Source: a virus. From it: a stretch of 64,000 bases of DNA. A model generated the notes under the pieces. The model saw only the letters and a list, made by a program, of their open reading frames with translations. It was not told the DNA's origin and did no database searches. The stretch spans positions 112,661-176,660 of the IMG/VR virus record IMGVR_UViG_3300028558_000001; one strand, given 5' to 3'. Numbering within the stretch: position 1 is the stretch's first letter; every line of letters begins with the position of its first letter. The position numbers were made by a program, and so were the translations under genes. Below are positions 16,021 to 22,500 of the stretch, piece by piece.

Positions 16021-16134
16021 TCAATACATTACTTTTTGGGAATCCTTTGTTGGAGGGTCATTATCTTTGATAACGATTTCGGAAAACGGCGACAAGTAGG
16101 ATTTATTGAATACCAATTCATTCCAAGAAAACAT
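16021..16134 (-). CDS. Possible very small ORF (37 aa)
   Basis: ATG at 16134 with GGAGAG about nine bases upstream; acidic product without motifs. It fills the gap between the deaminase and the hairpin at 16157-16186. Weakly supported. Confidence 0.35.
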   Translation of the reverse strand: MFSWNELVFNKSYLSPFSEIVIKDNDPPTKDSQKVMY

Positions 16135-16156
16135 TCCAAAAACTCTCCATATATGT

Positions 16157-16186
16157 GAAGGGGTACGCCTTTCGATGTACCCCTTC
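16157..16186 (-). terminator. Strong hairpin, possible terminator
   Basis: A perfect 10-bp inverted repeat, GAAGGGGTAC/GTACCCCTTC, with a 10-base loop. It lies downstream of the 88-residue membrane-anchored gene on the minus strand. There is no T-run, so intrinsic termination is uncertain. It may instead protect an mRNA end. Confidence 0.5.
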
Positions 16187-16240
16187 TAGGTGATTCTACT
16201 CAGACCGTCAACCAGACAGTCACGGTCTTGTGAACATTAT

Positions 16241-16507
16241 TTAGAGAAAGAAGTGCCAGACTGCTAGAACTAGAACTACTACGACACCAACACCAGCAGC
16301 CAAGACTTCTAAATTAGTGAGCTTAACTCCCTTAGCAGAAGCAGCGGCGATAACCGTATCCTCTACCTTAGTTGCAACTGTAGAAACCGCTTCTCCAACG
16401 GCTGGAGCTTTGGAGACTACATTTGCTGCTACTGTCTTGACAGTATCCTCTACTGAGGTTGTGACTGCGATAACTGTATTTGCTAACTTTGACTTTGACT
16501 TTGCCAT
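16241..16507 (-). CDS. Ala/Val-rich tail-anchored membrane protein (88 aa)
   Basis: Low-complexity Val-Ala-Thr repeats (residues 10-60) with two V-E-D-T-V motifs, then a Val/Leu-rich transmembrane helix (about 68-86) ending W-H-F-F-L. It probably sits in the inner membrane with the repeats in the cytoplasm. Function unknown. Confidence 0.65.
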   Translation of the reverse strand: MAKSKSKLANTVIAVTTSVEDTVKTVAANVVSKAPAVGEAVSTVATKVEDTVIAAASAKGVKLTNLEVLAAGVGVVVVLVLAVWHFFL

Positions 16508-16522
16508 TTAATTTTCCTTTAA

Positions 16523-16657
16523 TTATGGACGGCCTTGGCCGCGATATGGTTTGAAACTTCTCTTCTTGCTCTTATTCTTAGGGCGAGAATTAGGTGAATC
16601 TCCATCAGAAGTCTTACGATGACTCTGTGAATTTAACTTCTTTGTCTGTGCTGCCAT
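16523..16657 (-). CDS. Small very basic protein (44 aa)
   Basis: ATG at 16657 overlaps the upstream stop (TAATG). Almost half the residues are Lys, Arg, Ser or Asn, with K-S-K-K-R-S at about 29-34, suggesting nucleic-acid binding or an internal peptide. Not recognised. Confidence 0.55.
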   Translation of the reverse strand: MAAQTKKLNSQSHRKTSDGDSPNSRPKNKSKKRSFKPYRGQGRP

Positions 16658-16998
16658 TATTTAGTTTCCTTTCGATCTTTATTAGAATACTTGATTGATT
16701 CATATCTTGGACGCATACATTGATTTCTTACATCATCATAAAAATCTTGTAATGGACCCTTTACTTTATATGCAAGTCGTCCACCAAAATAAACATATGC
16801 ATATTCATAATCATTAATTACTACTACATATGACGTAGTAATTGCTTGTCCACCAATGCCGCCAAATCCTAAAGTAGTGTCAGAAAAAGCTTGAGGGAAC
16901 ATAGTTACCGTTACATCATAATATGTCATGTTTCGGTTTTCAGGTTGTTCAAAATAATGTAGTAATGCATTTTCTAAACATACTTTAGGATCAATCAT
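16657..16998 (-). CDS. Conserved hypothetical protein (113 aa)
   Basis: Contains a beta-rich centre with G-F-G-G-I-G-G-Q-A and a Y-V-Y-F-G-G-R-L strand and a basic C-terminus. Coupled by TAATG to the small basic protein. Not recognised. Confidence 0.65.
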   Translation of the reverse strand: MIDPKVCLENALLHYFEQPENRNMTYYDVTVTMFPQAFSDTTLGFGGIGGQAITTSYVVVINDYEYAYVYFGGRLAYKVKGPLQDFYDDVRNQCMRPRYESIKYSNKDRKETK

Positions 16999-17007
16999 AA
17001 TCTAACC

Positions 17008-17688
17008 TTACTTAAATGTGACTAGTGGATACTGCTTTAGTTCTTCTCTCTTGTACCAAGGAACAGGATTGATTGCAGATGCAATAATCTTATTACCAAT
17101 ATCTGGTTCAACGAAATGATGAAATTCAAACTTATTATGAAATGTTTCTAAATCTTTAGCTGAAACCAAGGAAGGACGATGGACGACCTGAAAATAGATT
17201 TCGTGTGGATTAAGGTTAGCAGCCATGTTCTTCCCGGCTACCATTGCAGCATGAGTTGCTTGAACCATTGCATATTCTGGTGAAACTGTTTCAGTATCGA
17301 CAAAAATATAGCAATAGTGGCGGTCTAACTTGTTTACATCGTAGTTATAGAGAGCTATAACTAGCTCTCTATATTTTTCAAATTCTTCTGGTGTATCGAA
17401 GAAATCTTGTGCCGGAACACCAAAGATAACATGCTTTTCTCCGTCCTTCCAAGTAACATACTTATTAAGTATATATAAAGCATGTTCAAGAGCCTGATAT
17501 GGCTTTGCACCGCTGTTTAACTTATTTGGATTACGGATTGGCGTAAATGCCTTTGATAAGAAGATTTTAGTTAGTTCAAACTTATCTTCTGTCTTAGCGG
17601 AGAGAGCCTTGACGATGCAGTAATTAACAACATCAATAGCAACCATGTTATTGTTTAGGGTCTTCCAGATTGTCTTATAGTTTTTCAT
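17008..17688 (-). CDS. Protein with PTH2-like C-terminal domain
   Basis: 226 residues. The C-terminal half (from about 128) has the type 2 peptidyl-tRNA-hydrolase pattern: strand Y-C-Y-I-F-V-D, helix M-V-Q-A-T-H-A-A, then F-V-E-P-D-I-G-N. The N-terminal 125 residues are helical with no recognised fold. PTH2 enzymes release peptides from peptidyl-tRNA. Activity is not assured, and the location beside the tRNA region is only suggestive. Confidence 0.6.
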   Translation of the reverse strand: MKNYKTIWKTLNNNMVAIDVVNYCIVKALSAKTEDKFELTKIFLSKAFTPIRNPNKLNSGAKPYQALEHALYILNKYVTWKDGEKHVIFGVPAQDFFDTPEEFEKYRELVIALYNYDVNKLDRHYCYIFVDTETVSPEYAMVQATHAAMVAGKNMAANLNPHEIYFQVVHRPSLVSAKDLETFHNKFEFHHFVEPDIGNKIIASAINPVPWYKREELKQYPLVTFK

Positions 17689-17801
17689 TTTAATTTTCCT
17701 TTTGATCGTTTTACATTGAGTTTATAAATTTATTCCACTTGATCAGAAGGGAGGGCCGGTACTAAGCTAGAATAAGATAATTTCCTTATAATTCATTTGC
17801 T

Positions 17802-17993
17802 TTATCCTTTCTTTACTTCGAAGGGTTTATAGGTTGTTTCGATAGTTTTTACTAACCTACCTGAACCATTACATGCTTTACATGGTTCAGTATGTGTTTC
17901 ATAGTCATTCTTATGGTAATCAACAAGCTCATCCCATTGAATGACTCCTTCACCAGAACATTTTACACATAGAATTAATTCTACTTTCTTCAT
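17802..17993 (-). CDS. Small DnaJ-type zinc-finger protein (63 aa)
   Basis: Two C-x-x-C-x-G-x-G-type motifs, C-V-K-C-S-G-E-G near residue 9 and C-K-A-C-N-G-S-G near residue 38, separated by about 28 residues. This is the zinc-binding unit of DnaJ/RNA-associated zinc ribbons. It lies first behind the late-type box at 18009. A stand-alone finger could bind RNA or protein; role unknown. Confidence 0.7.
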   Translation of the reverse strand: MKKVELILCVKCSGEGVIQWDELVDYHKNDYETHTEPCKACNGSGRLVKTIETTYKPFEVKKG

Positions 17994-18008
17994 TACATCA
18001 TCACCTAT

Positions 18009-18015
18009 TATTTAT
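18009..18015 (-). promoter_or_regulatory. Late promoter box (TATAAATA)
   Basis: The minus strand reads CTATAAATAATA, the only exact eight-base T4-like TATAAATA I noted, 15 bases before the zinc-finger gene start. Confidence 0.6.
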
Positions 18016-18021
18016 AGTAAA

Positions 18022-18099
18022 TGAAGGTTCTTTTACGGGTGAAACCTACAATATCCCTAAAGGTTCTTTCTGTAAGAAGGTGAATCCTATAATATCCTC
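18022..18099. repeat. Imperfect tandem repeat, two copies of about 40 bases
   Basis: Both copies begin AAGGTTCTTT and contain CCTA(C/T)AATATCC. The repeat lies in the non-coding stretch between the zinc-finger gene and the tRNA region. Confidence 0.5.
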
Positions 18100-18105
18100 G
18101 TTTAG

Positions 18106-18211
18106 TTCGGAACTTGACTAAATGCAACCTATGGTTAGGATTTATCGAGTCTCTCAGCACTTTATTGTCATTCACAGGAAGTAACCATTTAATTTTCCTG
18201 TTAGTTCCGAA
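18106..18211 (-). other. Structured non-coding region next to tRNA-Arg
   Basis: TTCGGAACT (18106-18114) pairs perfectly with AGTTCCGAA (18203-18211). The enclosed loop holds a second perfect 7-bp hairpin (18174-18180 with 18195-18201). No ORF with a ribosome site is seen. It begins four bases from the tRNA-Arg 3' end, so it may be a trailer structure or a small RNA released by tRNA processing. Confidence 0.45.
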
Positions 18212-18214
18212 TTC

Positions 18215-18290
18215 TGGCGGCGGCGAGGGGGATCGAACCCCTGACCAAGAATTTTAGAGATTCCTGCTCTACCATCTGAGCTACGCCGCC
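18215..18290 (-). tRNA. tRNA-Arg (UCU)
   Basis: Acceptor GGCGGCG/CGCCGCC, anticodon loop CTCTAAA (anticodon TCT), T-arm with TTCGATC, encoded CCA. It reads AGA, a codon frequent in AT-rich phage genes. Confidence 0.93.
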
Positions 18291-18296
18291 TAAACT

Positions 18297-18608
18297 TTAA
18301 TTATTACAGATATAAACTCTGGACTTATGAGCATGACTAGTTTTAATAGCTGATGCCCTGAATTCATTTGTTGGAGTTAATGTACCAAAACGAATTAGTG
18401 AATTAATTGCAGCACCCCATGAATTATAATGCTTTGGTGGAGCATAGCCAGCACCTAGATATAAGATACGAATATCTTCTCCAGTAATAGATGCTCCAGA
18501 AGATACATTATTCTCAATATACTCTCTTAGAGTAACTACCCATGACTTATTGTTTTCATTGATAGTATTTAAAATCTGTTCCTTTAAAATCTGACCTTCA
18601 CTTTGCAT
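18297..18608 (-). CDS. Hypothetical protein (103 aa), possibly winged-helix-like
   Basis: ATG at 18608 with AAAGGT upstream is preferred to 18623. Contains L-R-E-Y-I-E-N-N and G-A-A-I-N-S-L-I-R-F-G segments suggesting a helical DNA-binding-like fold with a basic His-rich end. It ends six bases from tRNA-Arg. Not recognised. Confidence 0.6.
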   Translation of the reverse strand: MQSEGQILKEQILNTINENNKSWVVTLREYIENNVSSGASITGEDIRILYLGAGYAPPKHYNSWGAAINSLIRFGTLTPTNEFRASAIKTSHAHKSRVYICNN

Positions 18609-18619
18609 TATATTACCTT

Positions 18620-19132
18620 TCACTTAAAGAATGAGTCTGAGATTGACTGTAGACGCTTTGAAGACCAAGCATATACTGTATCAAAGATAATTCGAATTGG
18701 ATCGTTTAGGAGGGTCCATGCGGCTGAGAAAGGCCATAGGGAGAACCATGTGAGAAGTTCTGACTTCCACTCAGACACCTTAAATGGGATACTCTTTGAG
18801 CTTCCATTATAGTAATAGCGATTTCCTACATCTTTACCATTCCAAAGAGCTTTATCATTTGATGCACGATGAGCAACGAAAGCCCACTTGACATACATGT
18901 AAACAAAACCAACTAGGAAATAAGCACCAGTAATCCAGATAGCCTTGAGTGGATCATTTACGATAAATGATAGTGGCTGGTAGCTTGAGAACAACTGGAA
19001 ACCAGTTAGTAAACCACCAATAATAAAACCAGCAAGAACACCATGATTGTTCTCAGCTAGGGCGGCGAACAGACCGAAGGCAAGTAAAGCTAAAGGCCAG
19101 AGTAGCCATGAAGCAAAAATAAAATCTAACAT
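18620..19132 (-). CDS. Multi-pass membrane protein (170 aa)
   Basis: Hydrophobic segments at about 3-25, 30-50, 60-85 (with A-Y-F-L-V-G-F-V-Y) and a weaker one near 125-140. The polar loop at 88-120 carries a Y-Y-Y-N-G-S motif. Similar proteins occur in T4-like genomes without known function. Confidence 0.65.
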   Translation of the reverse strand: MLDFIFASWLLWPLALLAFGLFAALAENNHGVLAGFIIGGLLTGFQLFSSYQPLSFIVNDPLKAIWITGAYFLVGFVYMYVKWAFVAHRASNDKALWNGKDVGNRYYYNGSSKSIPFKVSEWKSELLTWFSLWPFSAAWTLLNDPIRIIFDTVYAWSSKRLQSISDSFFK

Positions 19133-19144
19133 AATTTAATCTCC

Positions 19145-19357
19145 TTATGAGTTTTGAGAATCAAGTTCTTTCCTAATCCATCGCATGAATAGCATTGCTT
19201 TATCTTCAATAAAGATAAAGAATGTCGCATCGCCAGTATCAGAAACAGGTACGCGGAAAACAAGGCCATTCTGGCACTGGTAATATAGTTCTTCCTTACG
19301 ATAATAAAGGAAGAATACGTTACCCTTTACACAGTCTTTAAGATCATACTTAGTCAT
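19145..19357 (-). CDS. Hypothetical protein (70 aa)
   Basis: Beta-rich with N-V-F-F-L-Y-Y-R and F-F-I-F-I-E-D strands and a helical C-terminus. Two bases from the next gene. Not recognised. Confidence 0.6.
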   Translation of the reverse strand: MTKYDLKDCVKGNVFFLYYRKEELYYQCQNGLVFRVPVSDTGDATFFIFIEDKAMLFMRWIRKELDSQNS

Positions 19358-19359
19358 TA

Positions 19360-19599
19360 TTAACTCCTAAAATATTTGTTATCAACAACAGGAGTAAAAT
19401 AATTAAGTGCTGTTGGATGATTGTTGGCCGCTGCTTGGAGCGAAGCAATTTCTTTAAGTAAGACTGCTTCAATAGTTTGAAGATGAGAGATAATCCTTTG
19501 AAACCTATTATAGGTATCAATGTCAGTTACCGTAGTTGTGGCAATCTGCTCTCTTTCCGATCTAACCCAAGTAATAACTTCATTTAAGTCTTCTGTCAT
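19360..19599 (-). CDS. Hypothetical helical protein (79 aa)
   Basis: A predicted helical hairpin or coiled coil (residues 4-60, with I-I-S-H-L-Q-T-I-E-A-V-L-L-K-E-I). No other motif. Overlaps the tiny ORF at 19580-19672 by 20 bases. Confidence 0.6.
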   Translation of the reverse strand: MTEDLNEVITWVRSEREQIATTTVTDIDTYNRFQRIISHLQTIEAVLLKEIASLQAAANNHPTALNYFTPVVDNKYFRS

Positions 19600-19672
19600 A
19601 ACAATCCTTTAACATCATAGAAGTAAAACCCAAGATGAATAGTAACACGCCGATACTATCCAAGTCAAGCAT
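19580..19672 (-). CDS. Possible tiny membrane ORF (30 aa)
   Basis: ATG at 19672 with AGGAT five bases upstream. Single hydrophobic stretch (residues 7-20) with a basic end. It overlaps both neighbours, by 8 bases upstream and 20 downstream, and bridges them. Confidence 0.4.
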   Translation of the reverse strand: MLDLDSIGVLLFILGFTSMMLKDCYDRRLK

Positions 19673-19874
19673 TTTTAATCCTCTTACATAAAGTTTTAGC
19701 ATACTCAGTTGTGAAATTTGGTTTAATAGCTAGTTTTGCAATCCACGGTTGGGGATTGTTACATTCTAGAGAATTAGAGAACTCTGGACTTTCATACATC
19801 ATTAAATTTGCTGATTCTGTACAATCATTTGGAGAAGTACCTAAAGAACAAATTAATACAATCACTTTAAACAT
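19665..19874 (-). CDS. Small putative exported protein (69 aa)
   Basis: Short hydrophobic N-terminus (V-I-V-L-I-C-S-L-G), four cysteines and a basic C-terminal end. Looks like a small secreted disulfide-bonded protein, but the signal peptide is short. Not recognised. Confidence 0.5.
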   Translation of the reverse strand: MFKVIVLICSLGTSPNDCTESANLMMYESPEFSNSLECNNPQPWIAKLAIKPNFTTEYAKTLCKRIKNA

Positions 19875-19934
19875 TATCTAGTCCTTTCATAAGTTATCAT
19901 AGTAGGATTCCCGATTCTCCACCTACTCTAATAT

Positions 19935-19960
19935 GTTTCTATACTTCACAGTATAGAAAC
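19935..19960. other. Perfect 10-bp hairpin between tRNA-Trp and the exported-protein gene
   Basis: GTTTCTATAC/GTATAGAAAC with a six-base loop. It lies in a 150-base stretch without a gene. No T-run follows on either strand, so it may be a processing or stability element. Confidence 0.4.
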
Positions 19961-20026
19961 TCTCAGGGAGAGCTAGTACCGCATATTGTGCTTTTTGTTG
20001 ATCGTCTACTTACACTATATGATAAT

Positions 20027-20104
20027 TGGCAGGGGAATACGGATTCGAACCGTAGATCGGAGTTTTGGAGACTCCTGCTTTAGGCCAGACTAAGCTATAC
20101 CCCA
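20027..20104 (-). tRNA. tRNA-Trp (CCA)
   Basis: Anticodon arm GGAGT-CTCCAAA-ACTCC, T-arm TACGG-TTCGAAT-CCGTA, G discriminator typical of tRNA-Trp and encoded CCA. The acceptor stem has a GGGG/CCCC core but T-T oppositions at the first and sixth positions. Confidence 0.85.
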
Positions 20105-20112
20105 TCAATAAC

Positions 20113-20604
20113 TTATTTAACTAACTGTGCGTACTTAAACTTACTTGTTACGTTTTCAATTTCCATTGGAATGAAGTAAACTTCATAACTATCAAATACA
20201 CGACAGAAATTAAATATATCAAGATAATACTGATCTTCGGGCCATCCTAAAACAGTATCACAAAGCCAATCATATAAAATTGAATATTCATCATAATCAT
20301 CTTCATTGACTTCATCAAAAGCACTAATAGATTCAGTTAGGTATTCATTCTTTACAAAAGGTGAAAGAACATCTTTATATTTATCATAAAGTTCTTTTAC
20401 AGTAGTATCTAATAAATGGGAATTAACTCCATTATTACCTAGGCCGGGATCATCCCAATTATTCTTTGATTTAAACTTTGATGCTAATTCAATAAGAAAA
20501 ATAACATCAGCTTCCTCTAATCCAGAAATAACTTGTGTTTTACATGCATCTAAATCATTTTCCCAAGTCTTGATATGTAACTGATAACCAGCAGGAATAT
20601 TCAT
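20113..20604 (-). CDS. Hypothetical acidic protein (163 aa)
   Basis: ATG at 20604 with GGAAG upstream. Alternating helices and Asp/Glu-rich loops, including a V-N-E-D-D-Y-D-E-Y stretch. It lies between tRNA-Trp and tRNA-Ile. Not recognised. Confidence 0.6.
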   Translation of the reverse strand: MNIPAGYQLHIKTWENDLDACKTQVISGLEEADVIFLIELASKFKSKNNWDDPGLGNNGVNSHLLDTTVKELYDKYKDVLSPFVKNEYLTESISAFDEVNEDDYDEYSILYDWLCDTVLGWPEDQYYLDIFNFCRVFDSYEVYFIPMEIENVTSKFKYAQLVK

Positions 20605-20626
20605 GTCACTTCCTTTCATAATAAAA

Positions 20627-20703
20627 TGGTTGTTCTAACTGGATTTGAACCAATATCTAACGATTATCAATCGCTTGCTCTAACCAGATTGAGCTATAGA
20701 ACA
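20627..20703 (-). tRNA. tRNA-Ile (GAU)
   Basis: Acceptor TGTTCTA/TAGAACA, D-arm GCTC..GAGC, anticodon loop TTGATAA, T-arm ATTGG-TTCAAAT-CCAGT, A discriminator, encoded CCA. Confidence 0.93.
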
Positions 20704-20976
20704 TTAACCGTACATCTTTTTTAAACGTTCATACACTGGATCAAGTATATATTCTGGAAAATCTTTAAGAAATCGTTCCATACAGGAGGGGATGGAAGTA
20801 AAGTTTAAACATAATCCTACATCAGAAGTAACAGCAAAATTAAAGTTTTCTAAACTAATATTAACTGCACCATAATAATATAAACTAACTATTAGATTAC
20901 CTAGTTTATCTCTACTTTCAGCATCATTCTTAATTCCAGTATAAATTTTATATGTTTGAAAATCAAATAAACTCAT
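20704..20976 (-). CDS. Hypothetical protein (90 aa)
   Basis: The stop codon directly abuts the first base of tRNA-Ile. N-terminal F-D-F-Q-T-Y-K-I-Y strand and C-terminal helix. Not recognised. Confidence 0.6.
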   Translation of the reverse strand: MSLFDFQTYKIYTGIKNDAESRDKLGNLIVSLYYYGAVNISLENFNFAVTSDVGLCLNFTSIPSCMERFLKDFPEYILDPVYERLKKMYG

Positions 20977-20991
20977 ATCATATCCTTAAAA

Positions 20992-21067
20992 TGGTAGAGA
21001 ATGACGGAATCGAACCGCCTCAATAGAAGGGTGTAAACCTACTGCCGTCCCATCTGGCTCATTCTCC
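20992..21067 (-). tRNA. tRNA-Val (UAC)
   Basis: Acceptor GGAGAAT/ATTCTCT, anticodon loop TTTACAC (anticodon TAC), T-loop TTCGATT, encoded CCA. One T-T opposition in the anticodon stem and a G at position 8. Confidence 0.85.
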
Positions 21068-21074
21068 TTATTCT

Positions 21075-21227
21075 TTACTGCCATACATGAAAAGTCCCAT
21101 CTGGATATTTTATCGCAAATGATGCTTGTCCTGCATGGTCTTCGACAAATTTAAGAGCTTCTTCTAAAGAATCAAATACACATTCTTTAGAACCGCCTTG
21201 ACCCTGTGATACCCATAACTCATACAT
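21075..21227 (-). CDS. Small hypothetical protein (50 aa)
   Basis: ATG at 21227 with AAGGAT five bases upstream. Ser/Gly/Gln N-terminus, then an F-D-S-L-E-E-A-L-K-F-V helix and a Y-P-D-G-T-F strand pair. It lies between tRNA-Val and tRNA-Ser and matches the tRNA-ORF alternation of the region. Confidence 0.6.
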   Translation of the reverse strand: MYELWVSQGQGGSKECVFDSLEEALKFVEDHAGQASFAIKYPDGTFHVWQ

Positions 21228-21242
21228 AATTTATCCTTAATA

Positions 21243-21330
21243 TGGCGGAAGATATAGGATTCGAACCTATGGAACCAGAAGGTTCGCTTCTTTAGCAAAG
21301 AAGTGGTTTAAACCGCTCACCCAATCTCCC
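21243..21330 (-). tRNA. tRNA-Ser (GCU)
   Basis: Class II tRNA: acceptor GGGAGAT/ATCTTCC, anticodon arm CTTCT-TTGCTAA-AGAAG, long variable arm, T-loop TTCGAAT, G discriminator, encoded CCA. Confidence 0.93.
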
Positions 21331-21335
21331 ATAAC

Positions 21336-21410
21336 TGGAACTAATGTCAGGATTTGAACCTAACCTAACTGATCCACAATCAGTTGTGCTGACCACTACA
21401 CTACACTAGC
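21336..21410 (-). tRNA. tRNA-His (GUG)
   Basis: Acceptor GCTAGTG/CATTAGT, anticodon arm ACTGA-TTGTGGA-TCAGT, T-loop TTCAAAT, encoded CCA. The base before position 1 is T, not the G-1 usual for tRNA-His; the discriminator is also T. Confidence 0.88.
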
Positions 21411-21512
21411 AAATATTGGCCAACCAAATTAACGTCTAGCTTACTTATTCAGTTCTCTTTCAAACCTACTACAAGAGCGGCTTGCGGCCTTTGTCTCGTT
21501 AATCTAGTAGAC

Positions 21513-21604
21513 TGGCGGATAGGGTAGGATTCGAACCCACGGAACCCTTTCAGGTTCGACGGTTTTCAAGACCGTTGCAATAATCCAGACTCTGCCACCT
21601 ATCC
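21513..21604 (-). tRNA. tRNA-Ser (UGA)
   Basis: Class II tRNA: acceptor GGATAGG/CCTATCC, anticodon arm ACGGT-CTTGAAA-ACCGT, long variable arm, T-loop TTCGAAT, encoded CCA. Confidence 0.93.
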
Positions 21605-21622
21605 AATTCTTTTAACTCTTAC

Positions 21623-21751
21623 TTAAAATACAACCTTAACAAAACTAATTACAATCACCATAAAGATAACACCAGAAAGAAATCCTGCCGGTGCCGCCCC
21701 AAGAGGACTAGATGGACCAAGAAAATGCTCAATACTAACAATAGTTTCCAT
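21623..21751 (-). CDS. Small membrane protein (42 aa)
   Basis: ATG at 21751 with AAAGGA eight bases upstream. Gly/Pro/Ala segment followed by one hydrophobic helix (residues 23-42). Sits between tRNA-Glu and tRNA-Ser(UGA). Confidence 0.5.
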   Translation of the reverse strand: METIVSIEHFLGPSSPLGAAPAGFLSGVIFMVIVISFVKVVF

Positions 21752-21775
21752 CACATAATTCCTTTCATAACAAAA

Positions 21776-21851
21776 TGGTGCTGCGAAACGGATTCGAACC
21801 GATATTCTCCTGAGTGAAAGTCAGGTTTCCTAGCCATTAGAAGACCGCAGC
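21776..21851 (-). tRNA. tRNA-Glu (UUC)
   Basis: Acceptor GCTGCGG/TCGCAGC, anticodon arm CCTGA-CTTTCAC-TCAGG, T-loop TTCGAAT, encoded CCA. Confidence 0.92.
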
Positions 21852-21857
21852 AATTCT

Positions 21858-22208
21858 TTAATTCAAAACTTCAATCTTTAGATTACCAACTCCATCAAAA
21901 CCAAGAGCCTTTCGGCCACCATAGGTTAGATCAAGTTCAACGCCTTTTCGAAACGGACCACGATCTAGAACCGTTACTTGGAGTGTACGGCCATTCCGCA
22001 CATTTGTCAACAGCAACTTGGTCCCAAACGGGAAGTGTTTATGGGCTGCAATATGTGGATCATAAGCATTAAATGCTTTACCCGAAGCAGTACGATGAGA
22101 GCAACCATCCCCGATACCGTACCACGTTGCCTTACCATAATAAACTCTATTGGCATATGCCGGTGAAGTTAAAAGAAGCGATAAAGCAATTATTAGAATG
22201 TTCTTCAT
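21858..22208 (-). CDS. RlpA-like secreted double-psi beta-barrel protein
   Basis: 116 residues: signal peptide (about 1-19, ending S-P-A-Y-A), then A-T-W-Y-G near 28, H-R-T-A-S-G-K-A-F-N near 38, F-G-T-K-L-L-L-T-N near 61 and V-T-V-L-D-R-G-P-F near 78. These are the RlpA barrel signatures. Bacterial RlpA acts on peptidoglycan glycans in the periplasm. The Asp-Arg-Gly-Pro catalytic loop is present. A phage copy could act in lysis or envelope remodelling. Its AAGGAG ribosome site lies inside a hairpin (22213-22233). Confidence 0.8.
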   Translation of the reverse strand: MKNILIIALSLLLTSPAYANRVYYGKATWYGIGDGCSHRTASGKAFNAYDPHIAAHKHFPFGTKLLLTNVRNGRTLQVTVLDRGPFRKGVELDLTYGGRKALGFDGVGNLKIEVLN

Positions 22209-22212
22209 TTGA

Positions 22213-22233
22213 AAAACTCCTTGTTAAAGGGAG
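22213..22233 (-). promoter_or_regulatory. Hairpin masking the RlpA-like ribosome site
   Basis: AACTCC pairs with GGAGTT of the Shine-Dalgarno AAGGAGTT, eight loop bases between them. The arrangement would sequester the ribosome site of the RlpA-like gene. Confidence 0.5.
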
Positions 22234-22277
22234 TTGACTGTTCCTCTTACCATCGAGTCACAGACAATCCTGTTAAA

Positions 22278-22417
22278 TGGTCAAGTGTGATAGGGATCGA
22301 ACCTATATTTCCTCTAGTTAAACGTTGTCATATATTCCGGTTTCAAACAACGATGTTACTAACCATTGGAACTCCCGTTCTTTCGGCGGGGGTGTTTTCC
22401 ATTTCACCACACACTTA
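22278..22417 (-). tRNA. Unusual tRNA-like element of 140 nt (extended or interrupted)
   Basis: A 7-bp acceptor (AAGTGTG at 22416-22410 with CACACTT at 22289-22283, extended by a T-G pair), a perfect T-arm ATAGG-TTCGATC-CCTAT and a terminal CCA are present. The interior is about 50 nt longer than a class II tRNA. It contains a Leu-like D-arm (GTG..CAC), a CCCG/CGGG hairpin, a second D-arm-like segment (AATGGTTAGTAAC) and a CGTTGT/ACAACG stem with an 18-nt loop. No anticodon can be assigned with confidence. Confidence 0.5.
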
Positions 22418-22422
22418 TTTGT

Positions 22423-22493
22423 ATCGGCATCCTATCAATTAGACGACTCGGGGGATTGTCCCCCAAGACTGGATTTGAACCAGTATCTCCGAT
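22423..22493 (-). tRNA. Candidate circularly permuted tRNA (3' half before 5' half)
   Basis: Read on the minus strand, the order is: ATCGG, AGAT, T-arm ACTGG-TTCAAAT-CCAGT, acceptor 3' strand CTTGGGG, GACAAT linker, acceptor 5' strand CCCCGAG, TC, D-arm GTCT-8-GGAT, G, CCGAT. Both acceptor strands pair (7 bp, one wobble) and CCGAT pairs with ATCGG as a 5-bp anticodon stem. Re-ordered, it matches a tRNA-Glu/Gln-type scaffold, lacking only a contiguous anticodon loop. An 8-bp GAAA-loop hairpin (22501-22520) lies just upstream. Confidence 0.5.
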
Positions 22494-22500
22494 TCTTTTG

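Noticed and set aside
18022-18099. CRISPR-like direct repeat
   Set aside because: Only two imperfect copies with no spacer structure; no CRISPR array is seen anywhere in the window.
22444-22467. GGGGG/CCCCC hairpin read as an intrinsic terminator
   Set aside because: The strands are flanked by a perfect T-arm on one side and a D-arm on the other and no T-run follows, so tRNA acceptor strands explain it better.
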